Positions 27,665 to 36,590 of a stretch of DNA of 64,000 nucleotides are shown in pieces. Source of the stretch: Hahella ganghwensis DSM 17046 (GTDB lineage Bacteria > Pseudomonadota > Gammaproteobacteria > Pseudomonadales > Oleiphilaceae). A model generated the notes under the pieces. It worked only from the letters and a program-made list of their open reading frames with translations. It did no database searches and had not been told where the DNA came from. The stretch covers positions 1 to 64,000 of the forward strand of contig NZ_AQXX01000108.1 in NCBI RefSeq assembly GCF_000376785.1. The letters run 5' to 3'. How positions within the stretch are numbered: position 1 is the first letter of the stretch; each line of letters opens with the position of its first letter. The position numbers were made by a program, and so were the translations under genes.

Positions 27665-28807
27665 TCAGGCAATCTTCTTTACAGCCGGCTCAGACTCAAC
27701 CGGATTGTGGCTACCGACAGTATTCTGGTTGTCCATGAAGTTACGTCCGAATCTGTTGGCAACAAAATCATCAAAACAGATATCTTCCTGACGCACAAAT
27801 CCTTGTTGTGGCAGCTTGCCTTCCACCATCAGGTCCAGAGCTGCACAGATCCCGCTGGAAGTGGTGATCTGGATGGCACTGCGCAGAGTGTTGTTGATTT
27901 CACGGCTGTAAACTTTACGGGCAAAGGTTTCTTGTACGAACATGCCGTTTTTGGTGCCGCTGACATTGACGAATACCAGAACCACATCCTGCATGGTGAC
28001 AGGGACAGATGCTTCCATGATGTCTTTCAGGAGCTCAGGACGATCACCCAGACCCAGATCGTTGATCAGCATTTTCATAAGATCACGGTGACCAGGGTAA
28101 CGAACGGTTCTGTAGTTCAGGTTCTTGACCTTGCCTTCCAGAGTTTCGCACAAAGTGCCCAGTCCACCGGAAGTGTTGAAGGCTTCGTAATCGTCGCCGT
28201 CCAGAGAGAAGGTTTCCAGCTCTTCCAGGGGAGGAACTTCGCGCAGTTTGCCGTTAACAATCGCCTCACAAGGATTAAGGTATTCGTTGATCAGGCCGTC
28301 GGTGCTCCAGGTAAGGTTGTATTTCAGTGCATTGGAAGGATAACGGGGCAGGGCGCCGACACGCATGTGAACGTTATGCAGGGTGTCGAATTTTTTCGCC
28401 AGGTCGTAAGCCACAATAGAGATAAAACCGGGTGCCAGACCACACTGAGGGACCAGTGCTGTTTTGGCATCTTTTGCCAGGTCTTTGATAATTCTGGTGC
28501 TGGCTACGTCTTCTGTCAGATCGAAGTAATGTGCGCCTTGTGCAACGGCTGCTCTGGCAATTGTCTTGCCGATATTGAAAGGACAGCAATTGATCACCGC
28601 AAATTTGTCTTTCAGGATTTCTTCCATTTGAGACTGGTCAGAGGCGTCTGCATGTCTGGTCTCAACTGCTGACACCTGTAGCTTGACTCTTGCCAGCGAC
28701 TCCTCGTACTGATCGATGATGGTTACCGCATAGTCTCCAGTGCTGGAGAGCATGTCCGCGATCATCAATCCAATTTTTCCTGCTCCGACAACAGCGATCG
28801 ATTTCAT
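27665..28807 (-). CDS. Saccharopine dehydrogenase / lysine 6-dehydrogenase-like
   Basis: 380 residues from ATG 28807 (GGAG ribosome site 8 bases before). An N-terminal Rossmann domain (IAVVGAGKIGLMIADMLSS) is followed by the saccharopine dehydrogenase C-terminal fold (CGLAPGFISIVAYDLAKKF, NLTWSTDGLINEYLNPCEAI, RYPGHRDLMKML). Two family activities fit: NAD-dependent cleavage of saccharopine to glutamate and aminoadipate semialdehyde, or direct lysine 6-dehydrogenation (EC 1.4.1.18), whose enzymes have about this length. No lysine-ketoglutarate reductase gene is adjacent, which mildly favours the second. First gene of the operon, with an Lrp-type regulator divergent. Confidence 0.82.
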   Translation of the reverse strand: MKSIAVVGAGKIGLMIADMLSSTGDYAVTIIDQYEESLARVKLQVSAVETRHADASDQSQMEEILKDKFAVINCCPFNIGKTIARAAVAQGAHYFDLTEDVASTRIIKDLAKDAKTALVPQCGLAPGFISIVAYDLAKKFDTLHNVHMRVGALPRYPSNALKYNLTWSTDGLINEYLNPCEAIVNGKLREVPPLEELETFSLDGDDYEAFNTSGGLGTLCETLEGKVKNLNYRTVRYPGHRDLMKMLINDLGLGDRPELLKDIMEASVPVTMQDVVLVFVNVSGTKNGMFVQETFARKVYSREINNTLRSAIQITTSSGICAALDLMVEGKLPQQGFVRQEDICFDDFVANRFGRNFMDNQNTVGSHNPVESEPAVKKIA

Positions 28808-28949
28808 AGTGCTCACTCCCAATTAAATTGAATTTTTATAACGGTTATAGGGTTATATGACACGTCAACAAACCCTAGTGTAAGTAGCCTCGTTGTCGGA
28901 TCGTAAGTGTCAAACTGACTGTTTTACGGGTATTAATTGACGAAATGAC

Positions 28950-28955
28950 TATAAT
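28950..28955 (+). promoter_or_regulatory. Likely -10 element of the Lrp-type gene
   Basis: A perfect TATAAT, 40 bases before the ATG at 28996, in the 188-base divergent region shared with the lysine operon. The -35 partner is not clear (a TTGACG lies only 7 bases upstream), consistent with an activator- or autorepressor-controlled promoter. Confidence 0.45.
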
Positions 28956-28995
28956 GGCAGTCGTATCGTCGGTTTTGTATGAGAATTAAGCACCA

Positions 28996-29421
28996 ATGGA
29001 TGATAAAAACCTTCAGCTATTAAACTTGTTGCGGGCGAATGCCCGTGAATCAACCGCAGTTCTGGCGCGAAAACTGAATCTGTCGAGAACGGCCGTTCAC
29101 GAGCGCATCAATAAACTTGAGGCCGCAGGAATTATTCGTGGCTATACCCTGAAACTGAATGAAGAATACGCCAGCAGACTGGTAACTGCGCAGGTGATGA
29201 TCGAGATCAATCCCAAACTCAGCAAGCAGGTGACCAACAGTCTCTCACGTATCGATCAGGTGCAATCGTTGTATACGGTGAATGGCCAGTACGATCTCAT
29301 CGCCCTTATTCGGGCTGAAAGTACCCAGCAACTTGATGAAGTAATCGACAAAATTGGAGAGATAGATGGGATAGAAAAAACAATGTCATCTATAGTGTTA
29401 TCTACAAAGTTCGAACGCTGA
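28996..29421 (+). CDS. Lrp/AsnC-family transcriptional regulator
   Basis: 141 residues: an N-terminal winged-helix HTH (ESTAVLARKLNLSRTAVHERINKLEAAGII, about residues 16-47) and a C-terminal RAM/AsnC ligand-binding domain with the typical YTVNGQYDLIALIRAEST block. Such proteins form octamers that wrap DNA and respond to amino acids. Its divergent placement from the lysine/aminoadipate operon makes lysine or a pathway intermediate the likely ligand and that operon the likely target; this is inference from position. It is distinct from the second Lrp-type gene at 33774. Confidence 0.92.
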   Translation: MDDKNLQLLNLLRANARESTAVLARKLNLSRTAVHERINKLEAAGIIRGYTLKLNEEYASRLVTAQVMIEINPKLSKQVTNSLSRIDQVQSLYTVNGQYDLIALIRAESTQQLDEVIDKIGEIDGIEKTMSSIVLSTKFER

Positions 29422-29478
29422 ATATGAGTCGGGCAAAGTGATAAGCGTTTTTCTGATGTTTTTTAACTGGAGTTCAGA

Positions 29479-29538
29479 ATGCAAACGTTAGCAGTTGTAT
29501 TTGCAGATATTCATACAATGATGGCGAAGATTAGATGA
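29479..29538 (+). CDS. Tiny ORF (19 aa) coupled to the glycosyltransferase
   Basis: ATG 29479 follows CTGGAG by 6 bases and encodes MQTLAVVFADIHTMMAKIR; its TGA overlaps the next ATG (29535) in the form ATGA, so it could couple translation of the glycosyltransferase. The first residues resemble the start of class III adenylate cyclases (LAVLFADI...), so it may be a broken remnant of such a gene rather than a leader peptide. Expression is unproven. Confidence 0.35.
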   Translation: MQTLAVVFADIHTMMAKIR

Positions 29539-30575
29539 GAGTTTGGGCCTTACCCTATGACAGTGCCTACACATGTTCGTTTTACCAGGCCGTAGAAGAT
29601 GCGGGGGTGGACGTACTACCCGCCGTTTGGTCCAGTTCATGGATCTATAACGATGTGAAGGGAAACGATATTGTCCATATTCACTGGCCGTCTTTTGCCT
29701 ACAAAGGCAGTGGCAGCTACTTGAGTATACTGGTCAGTTTTATCAAGTTTTCGGTGTTAATGCTGATCATTCGTCTGAAAGGAGCCAGAGTCTGGTGGAC
29801 AGCGCATAATCTGTTTCCCCATGAGCGATGTCGAATCAGGTGGATTGACGTGCTGGGACGGCATCTGATTATTGCGTTGGCATCGAAAATTTTCGTTCAC
29901 GGAGCGATGGCCAAATCTGTATTACTAACCCGTTTTCCAAAATGTGCTCCGAAATGCCACACAATTCCTCATGGGCATTGGGTAGGCGCATATGGGGAGT
30001 TGGTGGAAAAGAATGTGGCCAGGAAAACACTGGGCCTTCCGGAAGATAAGCCTGTCTATCTGTTAATCGGTCATCTGAAGCCCTACAAGAACCTTGAGGG
30101 GTTGATTGAGGCCTTTTTGGCGTTAGATTCAGATGGCATTCTACTGCTGGCTGGTAAGTTCAGTGATGCTGCTTATGCCAAGAAAATTTCCGGGATGACA
30201 GAAGGCCACAGTAATATCCGAATTGACGCCAGGTTTATTCCCAATGAAGAAATGCCGTTTTATCTGGGGGCAAGTGATGCCATTTGCCTGCCCTACACTG
30301 ACATTTTAACCTCAGGGGCTGCTGTCCTTGCCATGAGTTATGCCAGGCCGGTGATATCAATAGATAAGGGCTTTATGCGTGAGGTTATCACAGAGGATTC
30401 CGGGGTTCTGGTGTCCACAGGGAATAACACCGCCTTGATTCTGGCAATGAGAGAGATTGTGAAAAAAGACTGGGATCAAAATAAGATCCTTCAGCATGTG
30501 TCCCAATACACATACACCGAAGCTGCCAGTGTATTTGTCAGCCAGTTGGAACCGTCTTTAAAAACGTCGTATTAA
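29535..30575 (+). CDS. GT4-type glycosyltransferase
   Basis: 346 residues with the GT-B architecture: an N-terminal acceptor domain (GNDIVHIHWPSF, WWTAHNLFPHE) and a C-terminal nucleotide-sugar domain (PVYLLIGHLKPYKNLEGLIEAF, then MPFYLGASDAICLPYTDILTSGAAVLAMSYARPVI). The HIHWP and AHNLFPH motifs recall GumH/exopolysaccharide and capsule transferases. A hydrophobic stretch at residues 73-90 (ILVSFIKFSVLMLIIRL) may associate it with the membrane. It is isolated from any polysaccharide cluster, so donor and acceptor are unknown. Start ATG 29535 overlaps the stop of a 19-residue ORF. It converges with alr. Confidence 0.85.
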   Translation: MRVWALPYDSAYTCSFYQAVEDAGVDVLPAVWSSSWIYNDVKGNDIVHIHWPSFAYKGSGSYLSILVSFIKFSVLMLIIRLKGARVWWTAHNLFPHERCRIRWIDVLGRHLIIALASKIFVHGAMAKSVLLTRFPKCAPKCHTIPHGHWVGAYGELVEKNVARKTLGLPEDKPVYLLIGHLKPYKNLEGLIEAFLALDSDGILLLAGKFSDAAYAKKISGMTEGHSNIRIDARFIPNEEMPFYLGASDAICLPYTDILTSGAAVLAMSYARPVISIDKGFMREVITEDSGVLVSTGNNTALILAMREIVKKDWDQNKILQHVSQYTYTEAASVFVSQLEPSLKTSY

Positions 30576-30605
30576 CTGAGAGCTCGTTGAAGATTCAAAT
30601 AAAGC

Positions 30606-31688
30606 TCAGAGGTTGAGATACTCGCGATGTACTCTCGGCGTCAGACAGGTCGTCAGAGTGTAAGGGACGGAATCATACCAGGGGGACACCTCATCCAGCG
30701 TGAGTTCCGGTCCCCAGAATTCTACTTCAGAACCTATTGAGACGCCGTCCAGGTCTGTCAGATCGACCGTAATCATATCCATGGAGACTCTGCCGATAAT
30801 CCGGGTACGTTGACCATTGACCATAACGGGGGTGCCGGAAATCGCCTGACGATGGAAGCCGTCACCATATCCCATGGCCACAGTTCCGACCACGGTGGAT
30901 TGTTCTGCCATCCAGGTGCCGCCATAGCCAACCATGTCGCCTGGGGGGATATCCCGGATCGCGATAATTTCAGATTTCAGGCTCATGGCCTTCCGCAGTT
31001 TATCCCCAAATGGATGCGATCCGACAAAGGGGGACGCTCCGTAAAGCATCAGACCTGGTCTTTGCCATTCTGCCAGCGCTTCTGTCCATCCCAGAGTTCC
31101 TGCTGAGTTTGCCATGCTTCTGGCAACCGTGAGACCTTCTATGGCTTTATTGAAGCAATGGATCTGATCCAGGGTGGCCGGGTTATCGAGTTCGTCTGCG
31201 CAGGCAAAGTGAGTCATCATGATCACTTCATCTATGTGGGGCATGGCTGATAGCTGGTCGTAAGCTGCTCTGGCCAATTCCGGGGGAATTCCCAGCCGGT
31301 GCATGCCGGAATCTATCTTCAGCCAGGCTTTTGTGGTGCGTGGGTTCTGCCAGTTCCGCAAAGTCTCAATCTGGCTCATATCGTGAATGGCCGTCCACAA
31401 CTCCTGATCCTGAACTGCCTGATAATCCTCGCCGTCAAAAAAACCTTCAAGCAGCAGAATGGGTTTATCAATACCGTTGTTTCTCAGGACAACCGCTTCT
31501 TCCACGCAGGCAACGGCATAGGCGTCAGCATCCTGATAAAGCGCTTTGGCGACTACTGGCGCACCGTGGCCATAGGCATCTGCCTTGACGACTGCCAGGG
31601 CTTTCTCCTTTGGGGCCATGGATTTGGCCAGCCGGTAGTTATGCCGGATGGCGTCAAGGTCAATCACGGCTCTTGCCTTACGACTCAT
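30606..31688 (-). CDS. dadX: Alanine racemase, catabolic type
   Basis: 360 residues from ATG 31688 (MSRKARAVIDLDAIRHNY); a CTG-initiated extension to 31697 is not credible. This PLP enzyme interconverts L- and D-alanine. The PLP Lys is in VVKADAYGHG, the catalytic Tyr in MGYGDGFHR, with RVSMDMITVDLTDL as the usual C-terminal domain block. It is the last gene of dadA-ridA-dadX, where racemisation feeds D-alanine to the dehydrogenase for use of alanine as carbon and nitrogen source. The operon context supports DadX rather than the biosynthetic Alr. It ends 30 bases from the convergent glycosyltransferase. Confidence 0.93.
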   Translation of the reverse strand: MSRKARAVIDLDAIRHNYRLAKSMAPKEKALAVVKADAYGHGAPVVAKALYQDADAYAVACVEEAVVLRNNGIDKPILLLEGFFDGEDYQAVQDQELWTAIHDMSQIETLRNWQNPRTTKAWLKIDSGMHRLGIPPELARAAYDQLSAMPHIDEVIMMTHFACADELDNPATLDQIHCFNKAIEGLTVARSMANSAGTLGWTEALAEWQRPGLMLYGASPFVGSHPFGDKLRKAMSLKSEIIAIRDIPPGDMVGYGGTWMAEQSTVVGTVAMGYGDGFHRQAISGTPVMVNGQRTRIIGRVSMDMITVDLTDLDGVSIGSEVEFWGPELTLDEVSPWYDSVPYTLTTCLTPRVHREYLNL

Positions 31689-31797
31689 AAACAGCACTCT
31701 TCAGGTTTATCAGGGATGCCGCCATCTGTAATAACGACAGCAACCCTGAAGATTATGCGGGATGAAACGACGCTATGCCACTGATGAAAAACAGATA

Positions 31798-32184
31798 TCA
31801 GTCAGCTAAAACCATAATGGCTTCAACTTCAATATCAACATTCTTCGGCAATTGTTTAACGGCGTAGGCGGCGCGGGCAGGGTATGGCTCATTGAAATAG
31901 CGAGCCATGACTTCGTTGACCAAAGGGAAATGTTCCATGTCTGAAAGCAGAATGGTCAGTTTAACCACGTCGGCAAATGAACCACCTGCGGCTTCGATAA
32001 TGGCGCCCATGTTATCGAATACCCGTGTAGCCTGGGCTTCGAAGGAATCATTCACGAGTTCCATGGAAGCTGGGTCCAGAGGAATCTGGCCGGAAATGTA
32101 AACAGTATTACCGGCTTTTACTGCCTGAGAGTAAGTACCAATTGCTGCGGGGGCTTTGTCAGTATGGATAATGGATTTTTGCAT
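31798..32184 (-). CDS. ridA: RidA enamine/imine deaminase in the dad operon
   Basis: 128 residues from ATG 32184 ([20 protein letters not shown]). It has the canonical RidA residues: the Tyr in GTYSQAV, the catalytic Arg in [10 protein letters not shown], and the C-terminal Glu in DIEVEAIMV. It hydrolyses reactive 2-aminoacrylate/imino acids that would otherwise damage PLP enzymes. Its position between dadA and alanine racemase is apt: DadA releases 2-iminopropionate and the racemase is a PLP target. Gaps of 81 and 109 bases separate it from its neighbours. Confidence 0.92.
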   Translation of the reverse strand: MQKSIIHTDKAPAAIGTYSQAVKAGNTVYISGQIPLDPASMELVNDSFEAQATRVFDNMGAIIEAAGGSFADVVKLTILLSDMEHFPLVNEVMARYFNEPYPARAAYAVKQLPKNVDIEVEAIMVLAD

Positions 32185-32265
32185 TGTGATTCCTACAGGT
32201 TTTGTTTTTCTCAATGCCGGCTTCCCTGTCGGCATCAGGAGCTGAAATGATAGAAACAGGTTTTC

Positions 32266-33558
32266 CTAACCTGCGTACTGGGCTTTCAGGCGTGGTGCCC
32301 GAGCGCTGCCATAGCGATCAATACCCAGTCCTTCTGAACTGATTTCCGGTTTGTGCCCGCTGATGACATCCGCAATATATTTGGCCGAGCCGGTAGACAT
32401 GGTCCAGCCCAGAGTTCCGTGACCACTGTTGATGAACAGATTGCGGAACTTGCTGCCGCCCAGGATAGGAGTACCATCCGGCGTCATGGGGCGAAGACCC
32501 GTCCAGAAAGAGGCCTGGCTCAGGTCTCCTGCGCCAGGGAATAGATCGCTGACCGAATGATTGACGTTGCGCTGACGGTCTGCCGGCATCTTCAGGTTAT
32601 AGCCGCAGATTTCGGCGGTTCCGCCGACACGGATGCGGTCATTCAAACGGGTAATGGCGATCTTAAAGGTTTCATCCATCACCGTGGATTGAGGCGCTTT
32701 GTCCTCATCCACGAGCGGAATGGTGATGGAATAACCTTTAACCGGGTAGATCGGTGCATTGATACCGATCGTTTTCAGCAGCAAAGAGCTATAGCTGCCC
32801 ATTGCTACCAGATATCTGTCTGCCGTCAGGAGTCCTTCTGAGGTACGGACACCGTCAATGCGATCACCAGTGGTCAGCAGACCATCTATCTCAGTGTCGT
32901 ATTGGAAGACAACGCCGGCTTCCTCACAGGCTTTTGCCAGTGCCTGGGTGAACTTGAAACAGTCACCGGTTTCATCTCCTGGCAGGCGCAGCCCTCCGAC
33001 AAACTTGGAAGGAACGTGGCGCAGTCCTGGCTCAACCTTCATACAGCCGTCGCGATCGAGAGCTTCATAAGTCACGCCGCATTCTTCAAGTATGGCGATA
33101 TCGGAAAGGGAAGCATCCACCTGCTTTTGAGTCCGGAACAATTGCAATGTGCCTTGAGTACGCTGGTCGTAGTCCAGAGACAGCTCATCGCGGAGATTTT
33201 TCAAACAATCCCGGCTGTATTCAGCCACGCGCAACATACGGGCTTTGTTAGTGCGGTAGGACTTTTCATTGCAGTTCATCAGCATTTTGAACAGCCAGGA
33301 ATACATACTGGGATCAGTTGTAGGGCTGAGACGCAACGGAGCGAGATCCTGCATCATCCACTTGATGGCTTTCAGTGGAACACCGGGAGCAGCCCAGGGA
33401 GCTGAGTATCCCGGGGAGACCTGACCGGCATTGGCGAAGCTGGTTTCCAATGCGGCTTCAGGCTGGCGATCGACAACTGTCACTTCATGACCGGCTTTGG
33501 CCAGATACCAGGCACTGGTCACTCCAATAACGCCCGAACCTAAAATCATCACTTTCAT
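32266..33558 (-). CDS. dadA: D-amino acid dehydrogenase small subunit
   Basis: 430 residues from ATG 33558 with a GGAGG ribosome site. FAD-dependent DAO-fold enzyme: dinucleotide motif [20 protein letters not shown] at the N-terminus, [12 protein letters not shown] and [15 protein letters not shown] in the middle, and the C-terminal [21 protein letters not shown] block. It oxidises D-alanine (and other D-amino acids) to the 2-oxo acid plus ammonia, passing electrons to the respiratory chain at the inner membrane. First gene of the dad operon, divergent from an Lrp-type regulator and preceded by an AT-rich region with an 18-bp palindrome. Confidence 0.95.
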   Translation of the reverse strand: MKVMILGSGVIGVTSAWYLAKAGHEVTVVDRQPEAALETSFANAGQVSPGYSAPWAAPGVPLKAIKWMMQDLAPLRLSPTTDPSMYSWLFKMLMNCNEKSYRTNKARMLRVAEYSRDCLKNLRDELSLDYDQRTQGTLQLFRTQKQVDASLSDIAILEECGVTYEALDRDGCMKVEPGLRHVPSKFVGGLRLPGDETGDCFKFTQALAKACEEAGVVFQYDTEIDGLLTTGDRIDGVRTSEGLLTADRYLVAMGSYSSLLLKTIGINAPIYPVKGYSITIPLVDEDKAPQSTVMDETFKIAITRLNDRIRVGGTAEICGYNLKMPADRQRNVNHSVSDLFPGAGDLSQASFWTGLRPMTPDGTPILGGSKFRNLFINSGHGTLGWTMSTGSAKYIADVISGHKPEISSEGLGIDRYGSARAPRLKAQYAG

Positions 33559-33657
33559 GGTCTGCCCCTCCTCCCGCAATGGGTGTCGCTTGGCTGTGTT
33601 GATGTTGAAAAAATATGTGATGATTATACGAGTGAATACGCCATATATTTTTACGAA

Positions 33658-33675
33658 TTTTGAAATATTTCAAAA
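33658..33675. promoter_or_regulatory. 18-bp perfect palindrome in the dadA/lrp intergenic region
   Basis: TTTTGAAAT followed immediately by its exact inverse complement ATTTCAAAA. It lies about 100 bases from each of the two divergent starts in a very AT-rich 215-base region. Lrp-type regulators favour AT-rich imperfect palindromes, so this is a good operator candidate for the adjacent regulator. Confidence 0.55.
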
Positions 33676-33773
33676 TAAAATCTGGATTTTTTTAAAAATG
33701 CAGAAAATAATCCTAAGTTATGAAGTGTTTTATATGATGCACTAATTTGGGGCTGGCATAGGAGGTCTTTTCA

Positions 33774-34259
33774 ATGAAGCCAATAAAAAAAAGACGCGAA
33801 TTTGATCGAATAGATAGCAACATCATCCGGATTCTGCAAAAGGAAGGGCGAATTTCCTATACCGACCTGGCCGATAGAGTGGGGTTGTCCACGACGCCTT
33901 GTATGGAGAGGGTCAAGCGCCTGGAGAAAGAAGGTGTCATTCAGGGGTATCACGCCCGTATCAACCCGGCAGCCCTGGACTACAACATGCTGGTCTTTGT
34001 GGAAATTTCCCTTTCCTACCAGTCTCCTGATGCCTTTGCCCGCTTCAGTGAAGCGATCGCCGGGTTTCCCTATATATTGGAATGCCACCTTGTGTCGGGG
34101 GATACGGACTACCTGATTAAAGCCAGGATCAGTGATATGTCCCAGTACCGTGAGTTACTCGGAGAAATGCTGTTGCGTATTCCCGGGGTGCGGAATTCCA
34201 AGAGTTATATCGTCATGGAAGAGGTGAAGGAGACCCATATCCTGCCGGTAGATCTATAG
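33774..34259 (+). CDS. Lrp-family regulator of the dad operon (DadR-like)
   Basis: 161 residues, close to E. coli Lrp in length and style: HTH at about residues 24-55 (EGRISYTDLADRVGLSTTPCMERVKRLEKEG) and a RAM domain with VEISLSYQSPDAFARFSEAI and LECHLVSGDTDYLIKARISDM. ATG 33774 follows a strong AGGAGG. Divergent arrangement with dadA matches the dadR-dadAX layout of pseudomonads, where L-alanine-responsive Lrp-type protein activates the operon. Whether it is also the global Lrp of this organism cannot be told. Its 3' end overlaps the convergent acpH by 6 bases. Confidence 0.92.
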   Translation: MKPIKKRREFDRIDSNIIRILQKEGRISYTDLADRVGLSTTPCMERVKRLEKEGVIQGYHARINPAALDYNMLVFVEISLSYQSPDAFARFSEAIAGFPYILECHLVSGDTDYLIKARISDMSQYRELLGEMLLRIPGVRNSKSYIVMEEVKETHILPVDL

Positions 34260-34889
34260 AGATTCATTCTGGGAAGCTCTGTCGTTTAAATAGTCGCATA
34301 ATTGTTGAGCGGCCTTCTCGGCAAAGTCCATGACATCTGGGTACATCTCCAGAAACGCCTGTTCCAGCGTGTTGTCGTGCTGGTGTAGTAGTGCGGCGGT
34401 ATCGCCAAGGGGGATGGGTTTTTTGAGACGCTGCCCGATTCGGTCAAGCGCCTGGCAGATATTCTCTGAATCAGCATAGGCTGACAGCCAGTCATACCGG
34501 ATCATGCGGGGAAGGACTTGTTCCATTCGGGAGGAATAATCCGGGGCGTCCGATATCTGTCGTTGCAAAATCACGTATTGGCGGGCAATCCAGTCTTGTC
34601 TGTCTTCAGGATGAAACCGTTGCCAGTGCCGGGACAGAAAGTAATCCCAGAACAGATCGAGACAGATACCTGAATAACGCCGGTATTCTGTCGGAAACAG
34701 CGTTCTAATCCTGGCGTTGACAGAATGGGTGTCGGTAAAGTGGTCAATCTTTCTGTGTAAAAGGATGCCGACGGCAATATGTTTGGGGAAGTGACTCATA
34801 TCCCGCCCTTTTATAAAATCACCCAGCAGGTTGCCCAGAGCGTGAGTGTCACTGTGGTCAGCCAAGTGTAAGTGGGCAAGAAAATTCAT
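34254..34889 (-). CDS. acpH: Acyl carrier protein phosphodiesterase
   Basis: 211 residues from ATG 34889 (MNFLAHLHLA); the frame extends further to 34955 without support. AcpH removes the 4'-phosphopantetheine group from holo-ACP. The HD-like metal residues appear in NFLAHLHLAD, GNLLGDFIKG and LHRKIDHFTDTH, and the conserved LDLFWDYFLSRHW follows. Length matches the E. coli enzyme (about 190-200) with a slightly longer tail. Single gene, convergent with and overlapping the lrp gene by 6 bases. Confidence 0.92.
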   Translation of the reverse strand: MNFLAHLHLADHSDTHALGNLLGDFIKGRDMSHFPKHIAVGILLHRKIDHFTDTHSVNARIRTLFPTEYRRYSGICLDLFWDYFLSRHWQRFHPEDRQDWIARQYVILQRQISDAPDYSSRMEQVLPRMIRYDWLSAYADSENICQALDRIGQRLKKPIPLGDTAALLHQHDNTLEQAFLEMYPDVMDFAEKAAQQLCDYLNDRASQNESL

Positions 34890-35008
34890 CCAGACAGGTA
34901 TCCTAAATACAGCCATCCTAAATTCAACCGTCTTCAGATTACCATAGTGCGTCATGAACCTGGATAGCCGGAATAAAAGATAGGCGGAAAGCCGACCTTG
35001 GTGAGAGA

Positions 35009-35467
35009 TCAGATTCTGAAACCCGGAATAAACACATCGGGAAGGTAGTCGTTCAATGCTTTGTTGAGCTGCGGCCAGAAGTCTTCATTTTCTGATTCCT
35101 GTTGCAAATGCTGACTGGCTTTCTGTATCACACCATTAAAGACGACCAGTTGGGCAGACCAATCCAGGCCGTTGTTGAGTTGATGGTGGTCTACAGGTGC
35201 TCCGTACTGCCGAAATACCGTGCGATAACAGGCATCGATATCTTCTACCCAGCCATTCAGGCTGTTGGACAAATCAATAATGTCCTGGCGCAAATAGGGA
35301 AGCTGAGAATTGTCTTTCAAATAGGGCTGGAATACCGATTTGAGGACAAACACAATTTTATTACGTTCAGTCTCACAGGCCCCTAATTCCAATGCCGAAG
35401 TTGATAGAGGTGTGAACAATAGCAAGAGTCCAGCAATCTGCCGGGCTGTCTTTATGCCGAACGTCAT
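35009..35467 (-). CDS. Secreted hypothetical protein
   Basis: 152 residues with a signal peptide (KTARQIAGLLLLFTPLSTSA then cleavage before LELGACE). The mature protein is small, helical and contains two cysteines (residues about 31 and 80) that could form a disulfide in the periplasm. I recognise no family. It is preceded by a GGGG-rich ribosome site and lies alone between acpH and a divergent transporter. Confidence 0.65.
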   Translation of the reverse strand: MTFGIKTARQIAGLLLLFTPLSTSALELGACETERNKIVFVLKSVFQPYLKDNSQLPYLRQDIIDLSNSLNGWVEDIDACYRTVFRQYGAPVDHHQLNNGLDWSAQLVVFNGVIQKASQHLQQESENEDFWPQLNKALNDYLPDVFIPGFRI

Positions 35468-35661
35468 GTCGTGGTCCCCCCTCAGGCTCGTGATCGGATT
35501 ATTATTATAATGTCTGATTACCTGGTTATCCGGTTAACAGTAAGCGTAGTTTATAAAGTGGCAGTTGACCCGGAAACGACGTCTCTCAGGGGCTGTGGGG
35601 AATTGCGTCTGAAACGAAATTCCCTCTTGCATCAGTATGCCAACTCTGGCCCAATTCGCCG

Positions 35662-36570
35662 ATGCAAAATGACACTCAAACTTCACATGATTTTCCCTCT
35701 GCTCCGGCCAATGAGCGCAAGGCGTTAGTATTTGGTCTGGCAGCAGTTTTGTGCTGGTCGACGGTAGCGGTGGCGTTCAAGATCGCTCTGGCACAAATGG
35801 ATGTACCTGAACTCCTGTTTTGGGCGACGCTTACCTCTGTCCTTGTGATGGGGGCGGTATTATTGTTCCAGCGAAGACTGTTAGAGACGCTCAAGGATCT
35901 CAAAACAAACTGGCTGAGGGCGCTGGGGATGGGGCTGATCAATCCTCTGGCATATTATTTTGTGCTCTTTGCCGCTTACGACCGGCTTCCAGCACAGGTG
36001 GCGCAGCCGGTGAACTATACATGGGCCATTGTGCTGGCTTTCATGGCCGTGATTTTTCTTGGACACCGAATCTCGAAAGCAGACTTTATTGCCATGGCAC
36101 TGGGTTATTCTGGCGTTGTGACCATCTCCATGGGGGGATCTTCGGATCAGTTGCCTTTGTCTCTGATCGGGCTGGGCCTGGCAATTCTGAGCACTTTGCT
36201 TTGGGCCGGGTACTGGATTGCGAACTCTCTTGATAAAAGGGATCCCGTTAGCGGCTTGTTTCAGAACTTTCTAATGGCATTGCCACTGACACTTATTCTG
36301 GCCTGGCCGCTTCAGACAGAAGTTAAACCTCTGCTCAGTGCAGTCTATGTCGGAACGTTCGAGATGGGAATTACCTTTGTCTTCTGGCTGTTGGCAATGA
36401 AATCAACGAATCATGCCAGCCGTATCGGTAACCTGATTTTTATCTCGCCCTTTATTTCATTGGTGTTGATTCATTTTATTCTGGGCGAGCATATCTACAT
36501 GACGACGCTGGCTGGTTTAGTGTTGATCATTGCGGGATTAATTGTTCAGAATCGATATGCCCGTCATTGA
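35662..36570 (+). CDS. DMT-superfamily (EamA) transporter
   Basis: 302 residues with ten predicted transmembrane helices in two EamA repeats (LVFGLAAVLCWSTVAVAFKIAL in TM1; second repeat from SLIGLGLAILSTLLWAGYWI). The internal duplication and length are typical of 10-TMS drug/metabolite exporters of the inner membrane. Substrate cannot be inferred; such proteins often export amino acids or metabolites. The start at 35662 follows a short GC-rich leader; the frame begins with a polar 20-residue tail (MQNDTQTSHDFPSAPANERK) before TM1. It converges with the antiporter gene. Confidence 0.88.
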   Translation: MQNDTQTSHDFPSAPANERKALVFGLAAVLCWSTVAVAFKIALAQMDVPELLFWATLTSVLVMGAVLLFQRRLLETLKDLKTNWLRALGMGLINPLAYYFVLFAAYDRLPAQVAQPVNYTWAIVLAFMAVIFLGHRISKADFIAMALGYSGVVTISMGGSSDQLPLSLIGLGLAILSTLLWAGYWIANSLDKRDPVSGLFQNFLMALPLTLILAWPLQTEVKPLLSAVYVGTFEMGITFVFWLLAMKSTNHASRIGNLIFISPFISLVLIHFILGEHIYMTTLAGLVLIIAGLIVQNRYARH

Positions 36571-36590
36571 GATTGAGACTGTCTGGACGA

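Noticed and set aside
27707-28672. 321-residue open frame on the plus strand
   Set aside because: Antisense to the saccharopine dehydrogenase-like gene; composition is that of a shadow frame.
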